Origin: Aphrophora alni
Taxonomy: Eukaryota > Arthropoda > Insecta > Hemiptera > Aphrophoridae
Length of the DNA: 64,000 bases
Assembly: GCA_963513935.1 (NCBI GenBank)
Contig: OY740768.1
Coordinates: 22,691,177-22,755,176 of the forward strand
Reading direction: 5' to 3'
Shown: positions 37,139 to 49,100 of the stretch, piece after piece
Numbering within the stretch: the stretch's first letter is position 1
Layout of the letters: each line of letters opens with the position of its first letter
The notes under the pieces: model-generated
Told to the model about the DNA's origin: nothing
What the model saw: only the letters and a program-made list of their open reading frames with translations
Databases searched by the model: none
Position numbers and translations under genes: made by a program

Positions 37139-40100
37139 TCATATTTAAGGGCGTGTAATTAAACAAATAACCTTTTGGTTGATTCTTTTTGAAAATCGTT
37201 ATGTAATAAACAAACTGTTACTAATTGCTTGTATTTTCTGTAATTTTCCTATGTATGTAAATGATTAACTCAGGTACAGCCGTTTTCGTCTGAAAGGTAA
37301 GATTTTAGGTTGAGCAAATATTGCTAAATTTCTTAAACTTGGCATTACCATTTCCTTGGCCCAGTGCGATATCTTCCAAGATCTTAATTTATTTTCTTGA
37401 AATGGTTTAACCTATACTGAAAAGAAGTTATTCTTTTTTATTCCTTCAATTACTGTAGATTCAATGTTATCGGCCATGTCCTTAATTCTCTGAGAGACTA
37501 TATTGTTTAAGAAAAGAATATTGTTAATTTTCAAACATATTCTTCACTGAACATGAATTGAACAGGATCTATAATACAAGACGACATCAAATTTTCAGCA
37601 ATTATATGATATTTACCACATGGGTAATTTATTCTGTATGTAACGACATACAGTATTCACATTAACTTTGTTTACATTAAAAAAAAAAAAGTTAGATTAG
37701 GACCGTTTAAAAGTCGCTGGAAAAATTAACATCTTTTTGTTTATAAATCAGAATATTTTCTCTTCTTTGGTGGAGCATTGATGTTTTAAGTTTTTTTAGT
37801 GTTAACTTTATCTCTTCCCACCAGAACAGGTCAATCAGTCCCAGTTTCCTAGTCTCCTTGTGCTTGTAAATCAATAGATTGCTTCAAAATACTTACTGAA
37901 TAAACTGAATAAAGAGATTGAAATTCAATGCTAGTTGCAGGTCTCTTAAGAGTTACAACTTGAACCACTTATTATTTTGAGACACAAAACAATATCTACA
38001 GAAAGTCACTCAAAACAATAAATAAGGGACAATGATGAAACAAAGGAAAGAAACTTGGCCTATTTACTCACTTGAACACTACAATGATGGCCTGCTTTTA
38101 ATAAAGTTTTATATAAAAACCCCAAAACCAGAAGTTTTGAGACAATTCAAGATTTTTCTAGATATTTCTAAAATTAGAGTGCATGATGCACAGTGACAGT
38201 TTTGGCAAAGAACACATGCATAATCGTGTGATATAATAGTAGTATCCAGGGATAATGAAACCTCATTTCTTGAGTAGGCTATTGGAGTTTCACATAAGCC
38301 TTTCTTTGTAAACTAAAACCTTATACCTTTTTTTTTTTTTTTTTTTTGATTTTCACCCCTTTTATAGGTGTTTCCTGCCATTAACAAATTTTTTCCACGT
38401 GTACCAGGTTGGGATCTGCTGGCTTACATATATCTCCACAAGAAATAATCATTTATGTCTTACTATACTTCAGCCATGCCAGCTGTGCGAGTAGTGGAAA
38501 ACAGTGCTGAGAACAAACCCCATTACAATCTCCAAATTACAACGGAGTAATAAACATCAGTCTTATCAAGAAATACCAGATAACTACACTGATAATTTCA
38601 TTTTTGAATTTAATTTGAAGTAATGCAATTCATAAAATATCACAAAAAATAAATAATAACCTTATAGATGATAAAAAAATTTCTGCTTATAGTGATGTAG
38701 ATTTGAGGAGTGATGTTTTTAGAAAGAATATGATTTTAGACAGTTAAAATAAAATTTCCCAAAAATACAAGGAAGATAAATTCACATCTCTTGCACAGGT
38801 AAGGAAGGTTCAGTGCCGGATTAAGCACTAAGCAGATGAAGCGGCCGCTTTGGGGCTCCGGCCCCGAAGGGGGCCTCCGAGGGTTTAAAAAAAATATTAA
38901 AATAGTATAAAATAAAAAATGAAGTGAGAAATGACGGTCTGAAACTTTAAGTATCATAAAATCAAATAAGTGGAGTAGTGGAAGGTCTCAGTAATGCATA
39001 ACGTAACGATTAACGAAACAATAACTTTGACCGTTGTCGATATCGCCGTACGTTGGGGTCGAGGTATTTTCAGTTGGGGTCGTGGTTGGTCGGGTTAATT
39101 GGGGAGGGGGTTGTCGGTGTTGGGGGGCCTCCTTGCCTATCTCGCTTTGGGGCCCCAAGCACTGGGAATCCGGCACTGGGAAGGTTATACATTGATTGAA
39201 ATATTTTCTTCTAAATTTTAAGAGATAAACGTAAATCCATAACTTTAACATCAGTATGATATGAATTTTAAATTGTATGATTCAATAAAATACTCCAACA
39301 CAAATACATGATGTAAACTGACCTTGGAAAACTGTTCCAAGACTCTGGTAACTTCGTTGAAGTAAGGACAACTAGATGTATCCAGATCTTGCCAGTTGCC
39401 TTCATCTGAACATGTGTATGTTGCTTTACTGTAGCCAGTCTCTCCTTCAATTGCACATTGCAGTTCTACAGTATTGCTAATCACAGTTTTAGGCCAGTTG
39501 TAGACTCCCTTGTTGTCACGTGTTGCTGTCAAGAAATAAAATCACCAGATTTTTATACCAAATCATAAATGACAAGCATAAGTTTAATAGTATTTATTAT
39601 GTTATACAACTAAAGCTGATTCTCTCATACACAAAATAGAAAGAAAAAATCTTTTAGATGTTGGATTTAATGATAAAAAATTATCTGAGTCAAACAAATA
39701 AAATATTCAGAAATATATTGAACAGAGTTTCTTATATTTTACTTCAGTTAATTTTAACTCTGTAGTTATATTTCACAATTTTTTAAAGGATAATTTGTCA
39801 ACTAAATGTTCCACAATAGTTCATTTTGAGAAATTAAAAAATCTGCATTAAATAATGTCCAAATAATTGTTTCTAAAAAAAAAAAAAATAATAATAATAA
39901 TAAAATAAAATAATAATAATACAAGAGTTAAATTAATAAAACAAAATTTATTAAAAACATAAACTGGAAATTAGAAAAAAATTTAATAATCGCTCTAGTA
40001 ATTTGGATTTTAGTAAAATTTAACATGATAACTAGGTTTTACTATTCACTGAATTTGATAGAAAAAATTGAAAATTAACAATTTTGATAGTTAGAAAATA

Positions 40101-43100
40101 ACAGCAATTTGAAATATTTTTTTCAGTAGTTTTATCTAGGACCTGTAATAATTTTGACCAAATGAGCAAAAGCACAAAATCTTATTGTCATCTGCACTGA
40201 ATGGTAGGAATAATGAAGCAACTGCACATATGCAAAACAGTAAATTCTCAACAACTCATTTTCTCATATTATTCTATATTCTCCATTTTATGTCTTACCA
40301 GTCAGAGGGCAGTACTGAGTATGATTAGAAATTACGATAACAGAAATACTGTTTGAATGATTTCCTTGACTGGACACTAGGAGACAGTTCCATTCACCAC
40401 TATGATTTGTATGGATTGCGTCTATCAAAAGTAGGCTGGAAACATAATAAATATATTGATATATCTGAATAAAATAGAAAATAAATGTTGGAAAAAACAT
40501 TTCAATAACTTCTTAACGTACTCATTTAAAAAATTTTTTTTTTTTTTTTTTGAATGGTCAAGAAGCCACAAGTAATCTCCAACTGCGATCGAAAATTGAT
40601 CTATTGTGGATAGACGATATTGTATTCTGAGGCCTCCCTGGGAATTAAAAATGGCCCCTATCGCTTAACAAGCAAAAGTGGAAACCACACTACTACCACA
40701 ATACTTGTCACAAACTCATACTAAAACTAAAGCCTAAGCAAACAAAAATGATTGGTTAATATATCCTGAAAAAGTTTAAGGGATATTCAAATAGAAAAAA
40801 AGAAACTCATATAAATCAAAAATCATAAAATCAATCAAAGCTATAATGATTAGATTGTTTAACCTTAACCTAATTGTATTTTTATTTTGTATTTAAAATA
40901 AATTTACAGGTTAAAAGTAGTTTGTAATAATAATAATTTTATTTAACATACCACATTTTTAAAACGGACTAAAAAGTAAAAAATAATTTTTCATGACCCT
41001 TCTACAATTTTGAGGGAGGATTGTTAGTGGCTATGGATATATTTGGAATACTTGGAGAGAAAAACGTGGGGTACAGGCAAACTTTGATAGTTAAGGAGGA
41101 GTAAATAAATTAAATTACAGTGAATCTCATTTCCAATTCACTGTGAATTCATCCGGATTGTCTACTTGTATTATTTACTGGCTGCGCCCCACGTTTTTCT
41201 CTCCAAATATTCCAAATATATCAATAGCCACTAACAATCCTCCTTCAAAATTGTAGAAGGGTCATGAAAAATTATTTTATACTTTTTAGTCCGTTTTAAA
41301 AACGTGGTATGTTAAAAAAATATTTATTTGATTTATTATTTTCTGTTTTTTAGTCTTATGACCGGGGGCGAAACGCGGCACGCTCATACAGGTAAATGTA
41401 CACACTTGAAACACAAGTTCTGCTGTTATACACGTGCACACTTGAAACTGAAGTTCTTCTGTTACAGCAACATGAGAGAGTAGAAAAAACAGTGCTGATG
41501 CTGTATACTACACTGCAGAATATGCAAAGCAGACGCTGCTTTCGTCAAATATTGTTTAAACAATCTTGCAGATAAGGATCAGAGTGAATATTGCATTGTT
41601 ATCCATCCTCGACCCATGTTTAAAATTTGAAGTCTATATCTCATTGCCAATTTTTATTTGTTTAAACAAATGTAGAGACAAGAAACCAACTGAATATTGT
41701 ATTGTCATCCAATTCTGACCTATGTTCAAAATTTCAGGTCTCTAGCTGAAGATTAGTTAGTTTAAACTCGATTGCAAAATTCACCCGGAGACAGAGAGAC
41801 ATATATGACGGAAACCGAACTAATAAAAACGTGGTAAAATACTAAAATTAACACAAATATTTACTTGTAAACCATAAATGGACTTTATTTAATAGCTATA
41901 GATTGGCATATTTGTTTAAAACATAAATATTCATATTTCAAAAAAATGGTAATGAAATAGCAAGAGATTATATATATATATACAACTTTCTAAGAAATGT
42001 CTACTGTACATTTTTGGACTGATAACTCCTAAACCCTTGAGATATGGCCAAATATACCTAGACCACAATTTTGATCAAAATTGGTCCACCACTTAATGAC
42101 ACCAGTCATTATTCCAGTGACGGCTTCTTCACTTGAGAACGAATTTTGAACATATGAACCACCAAAGAAAAAATTACATTAACACTCCAAAATAACAAGT
42201 AAATCATTCAAATTTATTGTTATTCCAAAGTCTATGTTAAATTCCCAATATGTTCAGAAAACAATAGCAGGTGCAAAACTAAATTTTGGATTCATTGGAG
42301 CAGTGTATTTACTGAATTACTGGTTTATGATATTGAAGTAGATACCCTCCAAGAAGAAATCTTGCTCTCATTTTCCAACTGTTTACCAATGTGACACCAA
42401 CTCTTCTAACAATTCTACAAACAGCTTTTTTTTGAGTTGGGAATATAAAAAAAAGGATATTTCTGTGAAAATTTAATATAGTGTTTTTACAGATCATAAA
42501 CTTTTATCTTTACTACGTACACATGAGAAACTTGAAGGTTTTATTACTATCAGATATCTCATAAATATTAATAAACATTCAATGTCAATATGATGATATT
42601 GATGTTAAGAGTAAATTATTGTTATTCCTTTACTATGTATTTTGACATTTGCTATCATTTGTGTATAAAACACTAATACATGAAGTTTGGAAAAATGAAT
42701 TAACACTTGTTAAGCTATATATACTATAATATAAAACCAACTATAAATATGAACATAAGCCTATATTGTAAGTGAACTTATTATCTGTGTCTTGTTGTTC
42801 AGCAGGTCTCGGTGAGCATCTATAAATGCAGGCAAGAAATATCTAGAAACTTAGTCCCCCATTTGGATATACAAATTCTAAAATACAAAAAATATAACTT
42901 GAGTACTGATGGTTTTTGTTATTGAGAAATATTTAATTGGAATTTTTTTTTTATACATTCCCCATTGATGACTATTAATTTTTAATATTGAAAACTTTTC
43001 CTCATTATATGCTACATAGTTTTAAATGTCTATAAACAAATATTTACAATTATACCATAATAAAGTCCTCTACTCTCTTCAACAGAACAGTATAGCAATT

Positions 43101-46100
43101 AATGTGAACTAATTTTAAAATGTGGTTTTATAACGAACAATACCTCTCAACAAGACCACTGTCCTTCAAATGTTTATTACGAACTGATACCGACTGCTGA
43201 AATACATCGGAAGGATCTAACCCCGCCCACGACCACACGACAACAGTTTCTGAATCCAATTCTGGACTGATGTCTACAGCTCGGCATTGTAAACGCAGCG
43301 AGTCTCCTTCAAATACAACCTATTTAAACATTAAATACAATTTTGTTAGACCAAATACATATGGATTTAATTATTGTATTTGATTTTAAAGATATTGTCA
43401 GATTATATAGTTTAAGTTGAATTAATATTATAAAAGGAGTTCTTAAGTCAACAAATATTACTGTTTGTAAAAACCCTACTCATTCTTTTTCTCTTCCAAA
43501 ATTAAATGTACTACTAACATACTATAAATACGAATCAATTTCATAGATACAAAATTGTACTTTTCAATGGATTTGTAAAACTATACAACTTACACAAATT
43601 TGATCATTTTGGTCATACAATCATTAGAAATTTATGTTTTCAGTTATCAATTTATAAAATTTACTTAATTTAAGTTTAATTATGTTTCTTCTCATTGGAA
43701 AAAGAAAATAAGCATTATATTTCGCACTTTTTACAATAATTTTTAAATTTATTTTAAGCCTCGACCACACACGCTCATGGGATACTACAGATGCTATGCA
43801 TGTTACAAGTGATAAGTTAGCTGATGTAATAGAAAATGGAAGATGCCAGACAGCATTATAGACACTTTGGATGGTATGATTGATATGTTGGACCATTGGA
43901 CCATTGGACAACAGAAAGTGTACCCAAAAGAATGGGATTTTCTAGAATAATGTAGCTAGCAACAGCAAACGCAAAGACACAATTGCCATGTGAAATCTCT
44001 ATGCCGAGTTTTTGTTTTACAAGATTCGTTGAGTTAGTTTGGACATACAACTATTTTGAATTTACATAAACATTATTACAAGTAATATCAAACTGGGAAA
44101 AATAAAAACATTAATACTCTTTCAATTTAGCTACATCTTTAAGAAGATCTTGTATTGGATGGTGAAATTCGTCATATTGAGATCTTTTTTATTCAATTAT
44201 GAACCTATTTATTTTTCTTTATTACCAAAGTAAGTAAAATTACATTGTCAGAAGAATGACTGCCCCACGGTACTTTAAAAACACCAGTCATATTAGTTGA
44301 AGACTGGTGAAAAACATCAAGCCATGACTTTTTGTGTGGAAACTAGTGTAGCATCACATCAGTATTGTCCATAACATTCATGAGTACTTATTCCCTCTTG
44401 ACAAACATAATCTCTCTTATATAAAGAGAAAAATATATCATGATGAATTGATTTAATAATTGATTTATCTTATGCCTTCTAGAATAACTTAGGGAAGTCA
44501 ATGTTACTAGTACTTAATTTATTAAAGAATGTTAATTTATTAAAATTAAATTTATAATCAAATTATTTACATTGGTATTTTAAATACATTTAATATAACT
44601 GTTAGTAAAGTAAGTTAGTAACATTTGTGTTAATTATTTTGGTACTTTCGTATTAACTTTCGTGTATATATATACAATTTTTAAAAATAAAATAATAGTA
44701 TGTTTGATGTCATCTTAAGGGCAATTGCTAAACATTTTCCACCTGAAACAAAACTTGGTAGGTTTAACGAGGCTAGTTCATTTTACATGGAAATCAGACT
44801 GTACAATAAATTGCAGTATAAAATAGAGCTTGGTATAAAATATAGCTCAAGTGACAACAGTTTTAAGAAAAAATTATTGCATTTTTAAAAGACCGATGTT
44901 TTTGCTTCGTGGAAGAGTTTATGGAGTTTAGAGATGTCTGAGACACTTCGTTTGTTGTAGTATTTTTGTATCACTTGTTATCTATTTTTGTATCACTTGT
45001 TATCTATTGTGATGTGTTGACAATTCCTATATTATTATTGACATTGCCAAGCTTCGTAATCTAAGGGAAGCTGGTAGTAAAAAATAACAACTACTGGTTA
45101 TGTTAAGCTACTGGTCTATTTTTAATACATAAATGAATGTGAAATTTAGTTTCACTGTACGTATTAACTCTTTCTCCTGTCAATTCTCATTACCTGTTAG
45201 TCTCATATAAACATAAATATTTTTAAAGCAAAATTACATTTTTTGGATTTTAAAATTTGTATGATACCCACTTGTTTCCCAGAGTAATTGTTATGGTTAA
45301 TCTTATGTTATATGAGTGTGGTTTTATAATGATGCATATGCCTAATTTATGACACTTCGTATTACATAAGTACAAATTTTATTTTCATAAGTTTCATTTT
45401 CATTGATTTATCCTTTCATATCTTAGCTATATATTTTTTTATATTTTAAAAATATATTTTCTTTATATGTAAAAAAAAGTCTTCACAATTATTTTGATAC
45501 TCAATTTATTGTGGAATCTATTTAGTTAAGTTATTTGAGAAGCGATTTCTTTAATCCCGCACGGTCGGAACTTGAGGCATGCCAGATTAAAAAATATTCT
45601 GGGATTAGAGGATGAATATCGGGGAAAACGTGAAATAAACAAAAATATGACAGTAAAACATATTTTTTATTATTTAAACAGTTTAAGTCAAATAAAAAAT
45701 TACATAATAATTTTAAATAACTGGCTATGAAACAAAAAAGTGCATTGTAGGCTTACAAAAAATTAATTTGAAGTTGAGCGAGATGGTTGATCTAAGCTCA
45801 TGAGATTATTTTTCTTGGTAGAAGCCATCTTAACAAAACCTCAAATATTAATTTCTTTTTTAGTCACAACATTAACTTTAGGGCCCATGTTACTTGTCAG
45901 TCACTATGAAATCACTAAACACAAAATCAAGATCTACAAAACACTAAAACACAACAATATTCGATGTTGATAAAGCCAAATGAGTGTCACACTAATTAAA
46001 ATGGCGGAAACTGAACATGAAATTTAAACAAAGCAACAGTGACGTCCAAAGAACAGGTGGCTCCCGAACATATACAATGTCACCCAAAGCCGGCCAAAGA

Positions 46101-49100
46101 TGGGTGCCTTGTTATATTGTATTCGACAATTGACCTCCCCTCCATGCATACTGATATGCTTTGTCTAGTACAATGTTTTCCCTCGCAGATTCAGATCGCA
46201 ATCAAACTTGAACAAGGCATGATTAGTGTTTTGCGATTGATAATTTTTTTTAAATCATGCCAGACCGTACGACACCGGATTAGAGGAAGTTTACTGTATA
46301 TGAATATTGTTCTGAAAAATGACACTTTGTGTACGTCTTGGAGTATATCATTTTAATTCGTGCTTTTTTATTTACATTTTGAAAGCATATGGTTAAAGTA
46401 ACAAAATTAGACTCTAAACCAAAACTAATTAAAAGATAGCTATAATAAGTAAATAAACATAAATATAAATTGTGAGTAAAGTACTTAGAAACGATAGCCA
46501 ACTAGGTGATAACACTACTGTACTGTTTCATGTGAGCTAGGCTTATACCATTTTACAAACAAATACAACACTAATCTACATTATTCATATCGTCACTTAT
46601 ATTTACAACCATTAATATAACTAAACTTATTTATTTAGTTATAATCCACTTTTTAATTTAAAAAAACACAACTAAAATTTCAATCGAACAACTTAAAGAA
46701 CAAAATAACAAAGAAGGTTAATTGTAGCAAAGAGTAAAATGGAACAGCCCTAAGAAGGCACTTGTGCCCGGTGCGGGGCGGTAGAGGAAGAGGTGGATTA
46801 TGTTGGAAAATAACACCGTTCCACAAACATTGACTTTGCCTCCGAATCGCCAGCTACTTGAGACTTGCCCTCCTTGCACCTCTTAACGTTTACTTCGAGA
46901 ATAGTACAGCGTTTTCACCCGATCTGCGAAGTGCCTTCTTAGGCCTGTTACACTATATATGAAACTAGATTGCCAGACAGATGTTTTAATACAATTCTCT
47001 TTTTTTGCTTAAAGGAACAGATATTTCTGAGTACTATGCAGTTCAAAAAATATCCACTTTATTATACTTTTCCAATGAATAACAGAAAGTCGAAAAATAA
47101 GTGGAAACAAATCTCTGTTGACAGCCATGGGAGATTTGACTTGTGAATACTATAACACAGATAATATTAAACTTTACAATAGTTTCCAACATTTATGACC
47201 AATGCCAATACAAAACACTAACGTGCATTATGTCATTTGTATAATTAGTAACAAAAAATTACAATATACAGAAACATCAAAATTACGATTAACTAAGCAA
47301 GCCTACGGCTTTAAATTTGAGTTTGCCTTATTGGTTTTAATAAAACTATTATCAATTCTCTTGCATTCCTTATAATATAGACAAATATTCATTTTTAACA
47401 ATATTTTTAAATTAATGAATTCCTTTGAACAAATGGTTTACTTTCCGAGATGCAAAGGAAAAGCTTAAAGTTTTGAGAATCTACGACTACTCCATGCTAT
47501 TGGAATATTGTTGTGTTGTTTGCAAACATCATTGTATTAAACCATTTAAATGTTTTATTGTTTACATTTTATAGTTCAAATTATGCTAAAAGTATATTAA
47601 TTTTAACTCCATTTTAAACTTTTAAAGTTTTTAAGTGTAAAACTAAACTGAATCGATTTTTCGAATATCCCAACCTTTACAAATCGTTTTCGCATTACCA
47701 GATATAAAAAAAATTAATCAATAATATATCCAAGGCATATAAAATTCAATCTTATTTTTGATTGTCTAATTAAAACAAATAAATTATATCAAAAACTGTT
47801 TGCAGAATAAAAAATAATCTAAACTATTTTACCTATATAACTGCAACTATACATACAATCATATAATACATAACAGTGTTAAATATCAATTTCTATCAGT
47901 TTACCTGATTCTGATCAGGTCGTAGTTCTATTCCTGTTATTATTTCTTCATGTTCTGGCCAGTCACAGTGGGAATCTGGAATAGTCACCTTTAACTTTCT
48001 TAGGGGCTGCCCTCGCAAAGAAGGAGGTCCACTACATTTAGGTAAAGGAGAGAACTTGACAGATGTATTACGAACCCATTCAAGAACCCACCAAAGAGAA
48101 CAGTCACAAATTAGAGGATTACTGCTCAAGTCACTGAAAGTTATAAACATTGTTATATTGTAAAGATTAAATTCATCACATCAAAAGTATTTACACTAAG
48201 ATAATATTAGATGACATAATCATTAAACATCAAGTTTGATGATTTTAGGATGAAAATATAAAAAACAAAACGTTAGCAATTATACTATAACCACCTTTAT
48301 TTTGTAACCAAATAATATTTCTTGTATAGTTACTAATGAACATGAAATTAAGCTAACTATTCAGTGAAACAGTGCTCTAGTGGTAACAATACATTAAGAT
48401 TTGCAGACCAAAATACATTTATACAAAGACAAAGTAATAACAAAAAAGTAATTATTATCTTCTGCCATTCATAGAATAAAATGGTATATAAAGGTAAATT
48501 TATTATCACATCTAAGAACATTTCATATAGTTAAACTCGGAGTGCTGATACAGTATACACAGGTACCGTCAGGGGTTCAACATAATGAGTAAGTGCTTGG
48601 TAATCTCGAGGGGATCTAGCTGGATCTACACCTTTCATGTAGTGTTGGGTTAGATCCCTCTCTTTCATCTTTCCTATTAGATTTGTCCAACCCTGATACT
48701 TTTAGAGTATTTGAGGGCTTGGGGCTTTTATTTTATGTTCTCTAAACTACTTCTTTCTTTTCTTATAAGCCAATGAAAATTGAGAGGTTTTTCATCTTTA
48801 AACAAGATAAAAAAGTATACACCGATGAGTCTCTGATAGTTATTTCACTGATATTTCAATAAAATCAATAGACCTGATTTTGAGAAATTACATTGTTTAG
48901 AACAGCTCCATGGCTAACTTCATTTTCTTCCCCAATAACTCATGAACAACTCTTTTTGAAAAGATGAAAATATTTTGATAAAATCGTAGTTTTCTGTTTT
49001 TTTCTTTTCGCAGCTACCCCCTAATTTTGAGTTAGTAAAAAAGTCCCAAGAAATAGATAAAATATCCCCACATATCAAATTTTATTAAAATTGGTCTATA

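Larger units (their letters stand above)
20086..39322 (-). other. Intron 7, 19.2 kb, the main transposon sink
   Basis: This intron separates HormR and GAIN. More than 13 kb is the nested BEL/Pao pair, both opposite in direction to the gene. The rest holds a Penelope scrap, a hAT relic, homopolymer and TA tracts, a possible SINE and a hAT MITE. 20,090-20,800, 22,480-23,670 and 36,800-38,320 are AT-rich with no recognisable coding sequence. Confidence 0.8.
40436..43143 (-). other. Intron 5, with a large foldback and repeats
   Basis: Contains a T-run-flanked repeat candidate (40,527-40,700), the foldback at 40,945-41,313 and two tandem or near-tandem repeats (41.4-41.75 kb). 42,640-42,830 resembles the non-coding tail of the Penelope scrap at 20.8 kb (ACATTTG-ATCATTTGTGT, then AAGCCTAT). 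The rest is AT-rich with no coding sequence. Confidence 0.65.
43320..47904 (-). other. Intron 4
   Basis: AT-rich, with a 22-bp tandem duplication (44,961-45,004), a Tigger-like MITE and an unclassified MITE (listed separately). 43,320-44,950 and 46,950-47,880 show nothing that can be named. Confidence 0.65.
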
